64,000 nucleotides of DNA, from the NCBI GenBank assembly GCA_012519695.1, contig JAAYPT010000105.1, positions 1-64,000 on the forward strand, written 5' to 3'. The stretch's first letter is position 1. Every line of letters starts with the position of its first letter. The stretch comes from Clostridiales bacterium. GTDB taxonomy: Bacteria > Bacillota > Clostridia > Lachnospirales > Lachnospiraceae. Position numbers and translations under genes: made by a program. The notes under the pieces were generated by a model, which was given only the letters and a program-made list of their open reading frames with translations, was not told the DNA's origin and searched no databases. This document shows, piece by piece, positions 35,458 through 44,904 of the stretch.

Positions 35458-36929
35458 TGAATGATAAAAAAATTTGTTTTATTATGTGCGTAAATAATGA
35501 AGATTACATGGAAGAACAAGTAGCATATTTAAATCATTTGCAAGTGCCGGAAGGTTATGAAATTGATGTATTAAATGTGTATGGTGCAACCTCTATGACC
35601 TCAGGATATAATGAGGCAATGCATGCAAGTGATGCAAAATACAAAGTATATCTTCATCAGGATACATTTATTATAAACCCTAATTTCATAGCGGATTTAC
35701 TGGAAATTTTTGAAGAGGAACAAATAGGGTTGGTTGGTATGGTAGGAACTCCACACATGCCGGAAAATGCAATTATGTGGAATGACTTTCGGTATGGAAA
35801 GTTATATTGCAGCATGATTTATCAGGCGGGTATCAGTGTCATTGGAGAGATGTCTGAAAAATATATGGAAGTAGAAGCAGTAGATGGTTTTCTTATGGCA
35901 ACGCAGTATGATGTAAAGTGGCGAGAGGATCTATTTCAAAAGTGGGACTTTTATGACGTTTCCCAGAGTTTTGAATTTCGGAAAAAGGGCTATAAAGTAG
36001 TTGTGCCAAATATGGAAACCCCATGGTGCATCCATGATGATGGATTTTTCAATTTAAAAAATTACTATGTAGAACGAAAGAAATTCTTAGAAGAATATCA
36101 TTGGGGCAAGCAGGCCAAAGAAAAAGTATCGATTATTATTCCTACTTATAACCGAGAACATTTAATACAACGTGCCATAAAAAGTGTATTAAATCAGAGC
36201 TATGGTGAGTTTGAACTTTTAATAGTGGATGACGGTTCTACCGATAATACCGAAGAAGTGGTAAGACAGATAAAGGATGACAGGATTCGATATATTCGTT
36301 GTGAAGAAAATAAGGGAGCAGCGGCAGCCAGAAACAGAGGAATAGCTGAGGCTAAGTATGATTACATAGCCTTTCAGGACAGCGATGATGAGTGGTATCC
36401 GGGTAAGCTGGAAAAGCAAATGAAAGTAATGTTAGAATCTTCTGAAAAAACAGGGTTGGTATACTGTGAGTACCATTACGATGGTGTAAATGGAGTAGAA
36501 GGCATTTCCCCTAGCAGAGAGATTCCTTTAGAGCAGAAACAGGGATATATCTTTCCGGAGCTTTTGGCAGGAAATATGATAGGAACACCAACCATGTTGG
36601 TAAAAAGAGAATGTTTTGATAAGGTGGGACTGTTTAATGAAAAGTTCCCTTGCCTAGAAGATTATGAGTTAGTACTTCGCATTGCAAGGGAATATGAAGT
36701 GGGATTTGTTCCGGAATGTATGGTGGAAGTGCATGCAAATACAGAATCGGTTACCAATAATGTAGAAGGCTATTTGTATGCTAGTTGTATTCTGGCAGGC
36801 ACCTATAAAAAAGAACTTTTAGAGTATGGAATGTTTGATATTATTGTAGGTTCTATTGTTGAAAAGGCAAAGGAATTGAACCGATTAGAAGATGTGGTGA
36901 AATATTTGGAAGTGGTTATGGCAAAATGA
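35457..36929 (+). CDS. Two-domain glycosyltransferase (PF13712-like plus GT2)
   Basis: A 490-aa protein; the start is the ATG at 35457 in the TAATG overlap. Domain 1 (about residues 1-215) has YGATSMTSGYNEAMHASDAK, YKVYLHQDTFIINPNFI and a W-C-I-H-D-D end, a GT2-fold type seen with PF13712. Domain 2 (about 222-340) is classical GT2: VSIIIPTYNREHLIQRAIKS, LLIVDDGSTDNTEE and IAFQDSDDEW with the DxD metal motif. The first domain is closely similar to the start of the gene at 58720. Two transferase units in one chain suggest two sequential sugar additions. Confidence 0.8.
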   Translation: MNDKKICFIMCVNNEDYMEEQVAYLNHLQVPEGYEIDVLNVYGATSMTSGYNEAMHASDAKYKVYLHQDTFIINPNFIADLLEIFEEEQIGLVGMVGTPHMPENAIMWNDFRYGKLYCSMIYQAGISVIGEMSEKYMEVEAVDGFLMATQYDVKWREDLFQKWDFYDVSQSFEFRKKGYKVVVPNMETPWCIHDDGFFNLKNYYVERKKFLEEYHWGKQAKEKVSIIIPTYNREHLIQRAIKSVLNQSYGEFELLIVDDGSTDNTEEVVRQIKDDRIRYIRCEENKGAAAARNRGIAEAKYDYIAFQDSDDEWYPGKLEKQMKVMLESSEKTGLVYCEYHYDGVNGVEGISPSREIPLEQKQGYIFPELLAGNMIGTPTMLVKRECFDKVGLFNEKFPCLEDYELVLRIAREYEVGFVPECMVEVHANTESVTNNVEGYLYASCILAGTYKKELLEYGMFDIIVGSIVEKAKELNRLEDVVKYLEVVMAK

Positions 36930-37957
36930 AAAAAGTAACAGTAATAACTCCATGCTATAATTCCCGAAAATATTTGGGAGAATGCCTGGAGTCATTAGAA
37001 AAGCAAACCATAGGAATGGAAAACTTACAAGTTATTTTGATAAATGATGCATCTACGGATGATACCTGGAAAATGATTTTGGAGTTTGAGAATAGATATC
37101 CGGAGTCTGTAGTTGCCATAAATCTGCCGGAAAATCGTAGGCAAGGTGGAGCACGAAATGAAGGGTTAAAGTATGCAAGCGGAGAATACATTGCCTTTTT
37201 GGACTCGGATGATAACGTATTACCACAAGCCTATGAACGGATATATCAATATGCTGTTAAGACAGATGCGGATATAGTTCAGTTTAATCACTATAATTAT
37301 ACGAAAAATGAAGAAGAGCTATGTGATAATTGCAAATTAGAAGGAACAATTCAGTTACAAGAAAAATCCACCAGAAAACTATTTTTAATGGCAGAAGCTA
37401 TGACAATGGGATGTTGGAATAAGATATATCGTCGTAAGATGGTAGAGGAAAGTCAGGCAACCTTTGCAGAACATCGTATTTACGAAGAACCAAAGTTTGT
37501 ATATCCGCAAATGTTTTATGCCAGAAAAGTCTCTTGCATGAAAGATGCATTTTACCGAATACGAATGAATCAGGAAAGTACCATGCATTGCGAAGCGAAG
37601 AAAACAGGAAGATTGTTAGATCATCCGGAAGTGCAAATGCAGACATTTCAATATATGACCGAGCATCAAGAACTGATGAAGAATTATTATGAAGAAATAG
37701 AATTCTATTTTTTAAAGACTTATTATATCGAAACGTTGTTTTTCGCAGGACAGGGAAAACTACTGCTGGATGTTGATTACTTTAAAAAGATGCAGGACAA
37801 TGTGAAGAATTTATTTCCCCGATGGAAAGAAAATTGCTATTTAAAGGAAAATGATGAGAAAAAACTAAGGAAAGTTTTGAGTACAGTACAAGAGACATAT
37901 GATCAGGGAAAATTAAATGTATTGTGCGAAGATGTATATAACATTATGATGGGATGA
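36926..37957 (+). CDS. GT2-family glycosyltransferase
   Basis: A 343-aa protein. VTVITPCYNSRKYLGECLES (residues 4-23), VILINDASTDDTWKM, RRQGGARNEGLKYASGEYIA and FLDSDDNVLP supply the nucleotide-binding and DxD motifs of GT2 (GT-A fold). The C-terminal half (YRRKMVEESQATFAEHRIYE, FVYPQMFYARKVSCMKDAFY, RIRMNQESTMH) is typical of WcaA/TagF-type small transferases. It overlaps the previous gene by ATGA. Confidence 0.88.
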   Translation: MKKVTVITPCYNSRKYLGECLESLEKQTIGMENLQVILINDASTDDTWKMILEFENRYPESVVAINLPENRRQGGARNEGLKYASGEYIAFLDSDDNVLPQAYERIYQYAVKTDADIVQFNHYNYTKNEEELCDNCKLEGTIQLQEKSTRKLFLMAEAMTMGCWNKIYRRKMVEESQATFAEHRIYEEPKFVYPQMFYARKVSCMKDAFYRIRMNQESTMHCEAKKTGRLLDHPEVQMQTFQYMTEHQELMKNYYEEIEFYFLKTYYIETLFFAGQGKLLLDVDYFKKMQDNVKNLFPRWKENCYLKENDEKKLRKVLSTVQETYDQGKLNVLCEDVYNIMMG

Positions 37958-37971
37958 CAGAAGGTGAGAAA

Positions 37972-39558
37972 ATGGAACAGCGCGAAGAGAAATTTGATAC
38001 ATTAGTAAGATTCATTGAAGAAGATGCTCTAAATGGAAAAAATTATGAGTATTTAGGTGATTATTATATGGAAGAAAACACAGAAAAGGCATATCTGTGT
38101 TATGAAAATGCACTCTTCTGGGGAAACGTGGATGAGGAAGAAATAAGAAATAAGATAAGGGAATTAGATAAGAAGAATGTTAATCACCATAAAGTATCTA
38201 TTGTGATACTTTCTTATAATGCAAAAGAGATTATGAAAGGATGTATTGAAAGTATTCGTAAAAACAATCCTAAAACAGCATATGAGTTAATTGTGGTGGA
38301 TAATGCATCTACAGACGGAGTTGTTGATTGGTTAAAGGAACAAAATGATATTGTTTTGGCATGTAACCAAGAAAATGTTGGTTTTCCGAAAGGGTGTAAT
38401 CAGGGGATAGAACTGGCTGGAAAAGAAAATGATATTATGCTTTTGAATAATGATACCATTGTAACAGAAAATGCATTATTTTGGCTTAGAATGACCATAT
38501 GTGAACACCCAATTGGGGCAGCCGGAAGTATTTCAAATATGACAGAAAAGGTATCGGCGACAGTAAAGGGAAAAGAAACAAGAAGTATGGAAGAGCAGTT
38601 GGAATATGCACGGTATAATAATGTATTATTAAAACACTCATTTGAATGCAGAGTGTCATTATTGGGATATGCCCTTTTGTTTAAGAGAACAGCATTAGAA
38701 AAAACCGGATATTTAGATGAGATATTTTCACCGGGATGTTTTGAAGATTTGGATATATCGATTCGGTTGATTCAGGAAGGATACCAGTTGGCGTTGTGCT
38801 ACAATAGTTTTATTTTCCATTACGGCAGTACAAGCTTTAAAAAGAATATTGATTGGTATGAAAATCTTATCACAAAAAATTTTTATGTATATAAAGAAAA
38901 ATACGGATTTGATGTAGATTATTATATGAATCAGAGAGATGATTTGATTGAACATCTGCCAAACGACACCAATTGCGCATTTCAACTGTTAGATGTTGGT
39001 TGTGGGTGCGGAAGTACCATGCTGAGAATAGAAGGATTATATCCCAATGCAGAAGTGGTTGGAGTGGAAAAGTGTGTAGAAGCAGTGAAAATCGGAAAAA
39101 AAATAGCGGAAATTTATGAGATGGATATAGAAAAGCAAGAATTGCCTTTTGAAAAAAGCAGATTTGATTATATTTTTATGGGAAATGTTTTAGAACAGAC
39201 ATCGAATCCTAGAGAAGTTCTGCGAAAAGTAAAAAAATATCTAAAACCGCAAGGAAAAATCATTGCATCTATTTATAATTGTGGAAATGTAAAAAATATT
39301 TATGGATTAATGCAAGGAAAAGTATACGAAACAGAACGATATGGGCTTTGGGATATAAAAAATATACAGTGTTTTACAGGAGAAAAGATTCTACAATTAT
39401 TTCAAAATGTAGGTTTGCAAGTTAAGGATATTACATATTTAGAGAATGAATTATCCGAAGGAGAGGAACTATTTTTAAGGCAAACGGAAGAATTGCCAAA
39501 CAGAGTGCCACAAGAGTTGTTGCGAGCCTATAATTATATTCTGATTGCTGAAAATTAA
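37972..39558 (+). CDS. GT2 glycosyltransferase fused to a SAM methyltransferase
   Basis: A 528-aa protein, start at 37972 (AAGGTGAG 5 nt upstream); an ATG at 37954 in the ATGA overlap is the alternative. A short TPR-like head (EYLGDYYMEENTEKAYLCYE) precedes a GT2 domain (VSIVILSYNAKEIMKGCIES, IVVDNASTDGVVDWLKEQND, MLLNNDTIVTENALF) of rhamnosyltransferase type (about residues 65-310). The C-terminal class I methyltransferase has LLDVGCGCGSTML near residue 340 and FDYIFMGNVLEQ. The enzyme may add and methylate a sugar. The gene at 62551 shares the same GT2-plus-methyltransferase design. Confidence 0.82.
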   Translation: MEQREEKFDTLVRFIEEDALNGKNYEYLGDYYMEENTEKAYLCYENALFWGNVDEEEIRNKIRELDKKNVNHHKVSIVILSYNAKEIMKGCIESIRKNNPKTAYELIVVDNASTDGVVDWLKEQNDIVLACNQENVGFPKGCNQGIELAGKENDIMLLNNDTIVTENALFWLRMTICEHPIGAAGSISNMTEKVSATVKGKETRSMEEQLEYARYNNVLLKHSFECRVSLLGYALLFKRTALEKTGYLDEIFSPGCFEDLDISIRLIQEGYQLALCYNSFIFHYGSTSFKKNIDWYENLITKNFYVYKEKYGFDVDYYMNQRDDLIEHLPNDTNCAFQLLDVGCGCGSTMLRIEGLYPNAEVVGVEKCVEAVKIGKKIAEIYEMDIEKQELPFEKSRFDYIFMGNVLEQTSNPREVLRKVKKYLKPQGKIIASIYNCGNVKNIYGLMQGKVYETERYGLWDIKNIQCFTGEKILQLFQNVGLQVKDITYLENELSEGEELFLRQTEELPNRVPQELLRAYNYILIAEN

Positions 39559-39591
39559 GTAGAAAAGGATAAGAATATAGACAATAAACAT

Positions 39592-39618
39592 TAAGATATG
39601 TTAAGAAGAAACCGATAT
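39592..39618 (+). promoter_or_regulatory. SigD/FliA (sigma-28) promoter inside the glycosylation island
   Basis: TAAG at 39592-39595, a 15-bp spacer and ACCGATAT at 39611-39618. It has the same TAAG -35 as the main flagellin promoter and the CCGATAT core. It lies 37 bp before the small gene at 39656. Confidence 0.65.
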
Positions 39619-39655
39619 ATATATTACATACAAAGCCATGGAAGGAGAAAGAAAA

Positions 39656-40003
39656 ATGCAGAATGAATTCAAGGAAGAAATAGAGGCACTGGAGACATTA
39701 AAAGAATACAACAAAAAGGTTGTAAAGGCATTAAAAGAAATTGTACCGGAATTAAAGGGGGATAAGAAAGAGGATACCGATGAGTATTTGCAGCATATTT
39801 TGAAAGGGGTTAACTGGGAGATACAAGTGCTGAATGGTACAATGAATTATTTAAATAGAGAGAAAGAGGTTATTTCTAAGGAAAAAGCAAATAAAGTTGT
39901 TATAACCATCAATGAGGCAGTAAGCAACAAGGATAATCAGAAGATAGCACAGGCGGTAGAAGAGGGCTTACTTCCGTTTCTGGAAAAATTAAATGAAATA
40001 TAA
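39656..40003 (+). CDS. Small helical protein of unknown function under a sigma-28 promoter
   Basis: A 115-aa soluble, charged, all-helical protein (MQNEFKEEIEALETLKEYNK, VKALKEIVPELKGDKKEDTD, KIAQAVEEGLLPFLEKLNEI). The start at 39656 has AAGGAG 8 nt upstream. No family is recognised. It is a monocistronic unit: sigma-28-type promoter just upstream, hairpin terminator 10 bp after the stop. Its size and helical nature resemble flagellar export chaperones or regulators, and its promoter places it in the late flagellar regulon. That role is inference. Confidence 0.65.
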   Translation: MQNEFKEEIEALETLKEYNKKVVKALKEIVPELKGDKKEDTDEYLQHILKGVNWEIQVLNGTMNYLNREKEVISKEKANKVVITINEAVSNKDNQKIAQAVEEGLLPFLEKLNEI

Positions 40004-40012
40004 AATCCAAAA

Positions 40013-40043
40013 TAGGGACTCTTAAAAAGAGTGCCCTGTTTTT
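40013..40043 (+). terminator. Intrinsic terminator after the small sigma-28-controlled gene
   Basis: AGGGACTCTT, loop AAAA, AGAGTGCCCT then GTTTTT: a stem with one bulged base followed by a T-run. Confidence 0.75.
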
Positions 40044-40079
40044 GCATTAGAAAATTTACAGATTTTGGTGGGAAGAGAA

Positions 40080-41120
40080 ATGGTATATTCGATGGCAGTT
40101 CCGCCATATACAATAGCGGACATAAATCAATATAATTGCAGTTATAATAATTTCCCGAACTATGCATTACTTTTGATAGATAAAGAAAGCTATATTTGTA
40201 GTTCGGTGATAGAAAATTCAGATGAAGGTCAAGTCCCTGATGATAGGGTGATACATAATCTTCAAGTAGGAAGATATTGTTCATTGTCAAATGATATATA
40301 TTTTTTGATTGGCCGTGGAAAGGATTATAGTCGTATAACTACGTCTGCAGCAAAAGTATTTCATCAAGCGCCTAATGTGTTTCAAAAACACCGTGAGAAG
40401 GGAAGCATTATTATAGAAAATGATGTGTGGATAGGGCGCAAAGCATCGATTATGTCAGGAGTTACAGTACACAATGGTGCAATTGTGTCGGCGATGGCAC
40501 ATGTAGTAAAGGATGTTCCTCCATATGCAATTGTTGGTGGCAATCCTGCAAGGGTAATTGGATATCGTTTTGATGAGGAAGTCATAAAGAAAATGCAGAC
40601 AATACAATGGTGGTATTGGACAGAAGAAAAAATTGAAGAAAACGCAAACTATTTTAATGACGATGTAGAGAGCTTTTGTTCACGGTTTTACAATGAGGCA
40701 AAAGAAGAAGTTGAGAAAATTGTTTCTAAGGCGGAAAAATGTGAGAAGGACAGATATTTCATCCTTTTGGATTATGATGACAATTATCCGGTGACACCAG
40801 ATGTAGTAGACGAATTTTTAGATGTGAATGGAATGAACAAGGAGAAAGAGTTAATTGTATTTTATAATGGGGATTCTCAAAAGCCGGGATTTGCAAGGCA
40901 ACTTCAAGAGATAATAGCGAAATTTAATAAGAACCCACAGATACAATGTTCTATTCAATGGAGAGAAGGCGGAATGGAACAAATAAAGGAATTAATGCCA
41001 ACTATAAAACATCTGATAATTAATAGAAGACCAGAAACGGTTCGACTAATGTGCTATGCGGATTTATATGGAGAAGAAGTAGAAATTATATCAGGTGTAG
41101 ATTTACCTATTTTAAAATAA
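40080..41120 (+). CDS. Hexapeptide-repeat acetyltransferase with C-terminal extension
   Basis: A 346-aa protein; the ATG at 40080 is preferred over a TTG at 40065 because GGTGGGAAGAG lies just upstream. The N-terminal 205 residues are a left-handed beta-helix acetyltransferase of the CatB/xenobiotic type: LQVGRYCSLSNDIYFLIGRG, IIENDVWIGRKASIMSGVTV, PPYAIVGGNPARVIGYRF. The catalytic-type His is in the VFHQAPN loop. The last 140 residues (RYFILLDYDDNYPVTPDVVD, IVFYNGDSQKPGFARQLQEI) match nothing recognised. It probably O- or N-acetylates a sugar of the island. Confidence 0.75.
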   Translation: MVYSMAVPPYTIADINQYNCSYNNFPNYALLLIDKESYICSSVIENSDEGQVPDDRVIHNLQVGRYCSLSNDIYFLIGRGKDYSRITTSAAKVFHQAPNVFQKHREKGSIIIENDVWIGRKASIMSGVTVHNGAIVSAMAHVVKDVPPYAIVGGNPARVIGYRFDEEVIKKMQTIQWWYWTEEKIEENANYFNDDVESFCSRFYNEAKEEVEKIVSKAEKCEKDRYFILLDYDDNYPVTPDVVDEFLDVNGMNKEKELIVFYNGDSQKPGFARQLQEIIAKFNKNPQIQCSIQWREGGMEQIKELMPTIKHLIINRRPETVRLMCYADLYGEEVEIISGVDLPILK

Positions 41121-41140
41121 TTTAAGAAAGAGAAGAACAG

Positions 41141-42025
41141 ATGAAGATATTGATAACCGGAGCTAGTGGGTTTGTAGGAAGAAACGTAAAAGAGTATTTG
41201 GAAAAAAAGAATGAGGAATACGAGATATATGCTCCGACCAGTAAGGAATTAGATTGTTTAAATGAGCAGGAAGTAACGGAATATTTAAAAAAGCACAGAT
41301 TTGAATATGTTTTACATTTTGCGGTATACGGAGACGGGATAGATAAAACCAAAGATGGCACAAAGATATTAGATTATAATCTGCGGATTTTTCTGAACTT
41401 TGCCAAGAATTCCATGTATTACGGAAAGATGTACTATACAGGCTCCGGTGCAGAATATGACAAAAGAAGTGAAATTGTAAGTGTGTCAGAGGAAGAAATA
41501 GGACAGTCCATACCGGTAGATCAATATGGATTGATGAAGTATACCATTCAACAGATAATAGAAAAAAGTGATAATATATATAATTTCCGACTGTTTGGTA
41601 TTTTCGGAAAATATGAATATTATCCGGTTAAATTTATCTCTCTTGCATGCTGCAAAGCGATTAAAGGACTTCCACTTGCTATGAGACAGAATGTGTATTT
41701 TGACTATTTATGGGTAGAGGATTTTTGCAGAATGGTAGAGCGGTTTTTATGGCAAGAACCTAAATTTCATACATATAACATGGTTTCGGGCCAAAAGATT
41801 AGTCTGGAAGAGATATGCAACATGGTATTGAAAGTAAGCGGAAAAGATTTACCGGTCTATATTTGCAAAGAGGGACTTGGAAAAGAATATACAGCATCAA
41901 ACAAAAGATTTTTAGAGGAATGTCCGGACTTTGTGTATACCCCAATGGAACAGGTAATCGAAAAATTGTATCGATGGTATATGCAGAATGAAACAATGAT
42001 TGACATATATAAATTACTTTATTAG
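41141..42025 (+). CDS. NAD-dependent epimerase/dehydratase (SDR) family protein
   Basis: A 294-aa extended-SDR protein. MKILITGASGFVGRNVKEYL gives the GxxGxxG NAD site, and YYTGSGAEYDK and the catalytic YGLMK (Y-x-x-x-K) follow near residue 130. It is shorter than 4,6-dehydratases, and the usual Thr/Glu dehydratase pair is not obvious, so a reductase or epimerase role is more likely. It lies before a PtmE-like nucleotidyltransferase and a TPP enzyme; a reductase acting on a keto-sugar from this island is plausible. Confidence 0.72.
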   Translation: MKILITGASGFVGRNVKEYLEKKNEEYEIYAPTSKELDCLNEQEVTEYLKKHRFEYVLHFAVYGDGIDKTKDGTKILDYNLRIFLNFAKNSMYYGKMYYTGSGAEYDKRSEIVSVSEEEIGQSIPVDQYGLMKYTIQQIIEKSDNIYNFRLFGIFGKYEYYPVKFISLACCKAIKGLPLAMRQNVYFDYLWVEDFCRMVERFLWQEPKFHTYNMVSGQKISLEEICNMVLKVSGKDLPVYICKEGLGKEYTASNKRFLEECPDFVYTPMEQVIEKLYRWYMQNETMIDIYKLLY

Positions 42026-42040
42026 GAAAGAGAAAAAACT

Positions 42041-43084
42041 ATGAAGCTAGAAGATATGTTATTAACAGAAAAAGAAAGCGTAAAAGACGCAATTGTACGA
42101 TTGGAAAAAGTAAGATGTAAAGTTGTCTATATCGTAAAAGGGAAAAAATTACTGGCATCGGTTTCAGATGGTGATATCAGAAGATTTTCTTTAAAATCCG
42201 GTGACATCAATGAGAGCGTTAGCTGCATTGCAAATTATGAACCCCATTCCTTCCGGGAGTACGAAAAGGATAAGTGGTTAGAAGTTTTTAAAGAAACACA
42301 GTTATATTCAGTTCCCATTACAAATCTGAATGGCGAGATTATCGGAATCGTATTCCGAAACGGAACTATCGTAAAAGAACAGAACAAAATGGATGTTCCG
42401 GTTGTAATGATGGCAGGAGGAAAAGGAACACGTCTTCATCCATATACGAAGATTCTTCCAAAGGCATTAATTCCAATTGGAGATATTCCTATCTCAGAGC
42501 ATATTGTGAATCGGTTTTATGAAAGTGGATGTACAGAGTTTTTCTTTTTGGTAAACCATAAAAAAGGAATGATACAGTCCTATTTTGATAACATTGAAAG
42601 AAAGTATGCCATTCATTATATCGAGGAAACAGAGCCCCTTGGAACAGGAGGTGGTTTAAGCCTGTTAAAAGGACAGATTCAGCAGGATTTTGTTTTAACA
42701 AATTGCGATATATTAATCGATGCAGACTATACTGCGATATATAAAATGCATGAGAAAAAAGGAAACTTTATTACGATGGTGCTTTCAGAGTATAATGCAC
42801 ATATTCCGTATGGAGTAGTGTCCATAGATGAGGAAAATAATTACGAAGGGGTAACAGAAAAGCCAACCCTTAAGTATCTGATAAACACCGGTGTATATAT
42901 TGTAAATGCACGTGTAATAGAAGAACTGGCAGATAATACAGCCATTGGATTCCCGGATATTATTGAAAAATATCGAAAAGCGGGCGAAAAGATTGGCTGT
43001 TATATCGTAAATGAATCAGCATATATGGATATGGGACAATTTGAAGAATTAGAGAAAATGAAAGAACGACTAAATGTACAATAG
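42041..43084 (+). CDS. ptmE: Sugar-1-phosphate nucleotidyltransferase with CBS domains (PtmE-like)
   Basis: A 347-aa protein. The N-terminal 115 residues form a CBS pair (VYIVKGKKLLASVSDGDIRR, YSVPITNLNGEIIGIVFRNG). From about residue 122 a nucleotidyltransferase follows: VPVVMMAGGKGTRLHPYTKI has the GGxGTRL pyrophosphorylase loop, then ALIPIGDIP and GTGGGLSLL. The CBS-plus-transferase layout is that of Campylobacter PtmE, glucosamine-1-phosphate guanylyltransferase of the GDP route to legionaminic acid. The partner Leg enzymes are encoded downstream, which supports the call. Nucleotide choice is inferred from the family. Confidence 0.75.
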   Translation: MKLEDMLLTEKESVKDAIVRLEKVRCKVVYIVKGKKLLASVSDGDIRRFSLKSGDINESVSCIANYEPHSFREYEKDKWLEVFKETQLYSVPITNLNGEIIGIVFRNGTIVKEQNKMDVPVVMMAGGKGTRLHPYTKILPKALIPIGDIPISEHIVNRFYESGCTEFFFLVNHKKGMIQSYFDNIERKYAIHYIEETEPLGTGGGLSLLKGQIQQDFVLTNCDILIDADYTAIYKMHEKKGNFITMVLSEYNAHIPYGVVSIDEENNYEGVTEKPTLKYLINTGVYIVNARVIEELADNTAIGFPDIIEKYRKAGEKIGCYIVNESAYMDMGQFEELEKMKERLNVQ

Positions 43085-43102
43085 AAGGAAAAGGACAGAA
43101 GG

Positions 43103-44887
43103 ATGAAGAAACGAGTAGCAGATATTATCATGGATACATTGATAGAATATGGGGTCACAGATTGTTTTGCAGTTGTAGGCGGTGGAGCAATGCATTTGGA
43201 TAATGCTTTGCTGGTATGCGACAAGATGAATAAATACTTTAATCATCATGAGCAGGCATGTGCTATGGCGGCGGAAGCATATGCGCGATACAGTGGAAAA
43301 ATGGCGGCTGTTTGTGTAACTTCCGGACCGGGAGCTACCAATACACTAACAGGTGTTATGGGAGCATGGCAGGATAGTCTGCCGATGATTGTTCTTTCCG
43401 GACAGGTTCGCTATGAAATTTCCGTTCCGAAGTCAGGTCTGAATCTTCGCTATAGAGGTATTCAGGAATTTGAAATCATACCAACCGTAAAAAATATGAC
43501 AAAATATGCAGCAATGCTTACCGACCCGTTAGCGGTAAAAAGAGAAGTGGTAAAAGCAATTCAAATCGCCATGGATGGAAGACGTGGACCGGTATGGCTG
43601 GACATTCCTCAGGATATTCAGAATGCAAGGGTAGAGGAAGAAGAATTGTATGCAATAGAGCCGTATCAAAGCAGTGTTCCAGAAGCGACAGGGGAAGAAG
43701 TAGAAAAGGTATTGAACATATTACAGGAAGCAGAAAGACCATGTATTCTGGCAGGTTCGGGAATCCGAAGCAGTCATTCTATGGAAGCATTTCTGAAATT
43801 TGCAGATAAAATGCAGATTCCGGTTATCGGAGGAGCATGGGTTGCAGATAATTTATATATGGAGCATCCACTTTATTTCGGACCATCCGGAAATATAGGA
43901 CCAAGAACCGGAAATTTCATTTTGCAGAATGCAGATGTAATTCTTGCTTTGGGAAACAGTCTGGGATTCCGACAGACTGGATTTAATCAGGAAGGATTTG
44001 CACCGAAAGCGAAAATCTATATGGTGGATGCAGACGCAGACGAAGCGAAGAAACCGGGAATAAAAATTGCAGGTTTCATACAGGCAGAATTGAATAAATT
44101 TTTTGAAACAACAGAAAGTCTGGAAATTTCGGTAAAAGAACATAAAGAATGGATGAATTATTGCAATAAATTAAAGATGAGATTCTCACCTTTCGAAGCA
44201 GTTGAAAAAGGAGTAGACTTGAATGAAAGAGTTTGTTCCTATTATTTTTGGAAGGTATTTCAGAAGTATGAGCCGGAGGATAGCATACTGGCGCTTGGAA
44301 ATAATACAGCAAATACAGCAAAACTTCAGGTTGGAATACAAAAGAAAGAACAGCGTGTTATTACCAATTATACATGCGGTTCTATGGGATATGATGTGCC
44401 GGCAGCGGTAGGAGTAGCGGTAGCCTCCGGGAAAAAAGTATATTGTGTCACAGGGGATGGAAGTGTTATGATGAACTTACAGGAACTTCAAACCATTGTA
44501 CAGTATAAGTTACCGATACATTTGACGGTATTTTCCAATGAAGGATACGGAGCAATCCGACAGACAAGTAAGAACTTTTTTAATGGAGCATATATTGGAT
44601 GTACACCGGATACAGGAGTGAGCTTCCCGGATTTCAAAAAAGTGGCAGAAACATTTGGATTTCGATATATTTGTTGCCATAATAACGGGGAAGTGGAAAA
44701 GTGCATTCAGGAAATGATGCAGAGTAAGGAAAGAGTGTTACTGGAGGTGTTGCAGGCATTTGATGATCCGGTTACGCCAAAAGTTATGTCAAGATTGGAT
44801 GAAAACGGAAAAATGCTGACACCTGCATTGCAGGATATGTATCCGTTTTTAGAAAAAGAAGAAATGGATAAGTTAATGTTTAATTAA
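43103..44887 (+). CDS. Thiamine-diphosphate-dependent enzyme (acetolactate-synthase-like)
   Basis: A 594-aa protein with the full three-domain ThDP fold. The catalytic Glu lies in FNHHEQACAMAAEAYARYSG (about residue 51). VCVTSGPGATNTLTGVMGAW follows. The cofactor motif GDGSVMMNLQELQTIVQYKL then HLTVFSNEGYGA is GDG-x25-N. Similar enzymes condense pyruvate with a 2-oxo acid (AHAS) or with a keto-sugar: YerE adds a two-carbon branch to CDP-4-keto-3,6-dideoxyhexose. Its place in a sugar operon that also has rfbF/rfbG/rfbH makes the latter attractive but unproven. No AHAS small subunit is nearby. Confidence 0.8.
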   Translation: MKKRVADIIMDTLIEYGVTDCFAVVGGGAMHLDNALLVCDKMNKYFNHHEQACAMAAEAYARYSGKMAAVCVTSGPGATNTLTGVMGAWQDSLPMIVLSGQVRYEISVPKSGLNLRYRGIQEFEIIPTVKNMTKYAAMLTDPLAVKREVVKAIQIAMDGRRGPVWLDIPQDIQNARVEEEELYAIEPYQSSVPEATGEEVEKVLNILQEAERPCILAGSGIRSSHSMEAFLKFADKMQIPVIGGAWVADNLYMEHPLYFGPSGNIGPRTGNFILQNADVILALGNSLGFRQTGFNQEGFAPKAKIYMVDADADEAKKPGIKIAGFIQAELNKFFETTESLEISVKEHKEWMNYCNKLKMRFSPFEAVEKGVDLNERVCSYYFWKVFQKYEPEDSILALGNNTANTAKLQVGIQKKEQRVITNYTCGSMGYDVPAAVGVAVASGKKVYCVTGDGSVMMNLQELQTIVQYKLPIHLTVFSNEGYGAIRQTSKNFFNGAYIGCTPDTGVSFPDFKKVAETFGFRYICCHNNGEVEKCIQEMMQSKERVLLEVLQAFDDPVTPKVMSRLDENGKMLTPALQDMYPFLEKEEMDKLMFN

Positions 44888-44904
44888 GGACTGGGAGAAG
44901 AAAA

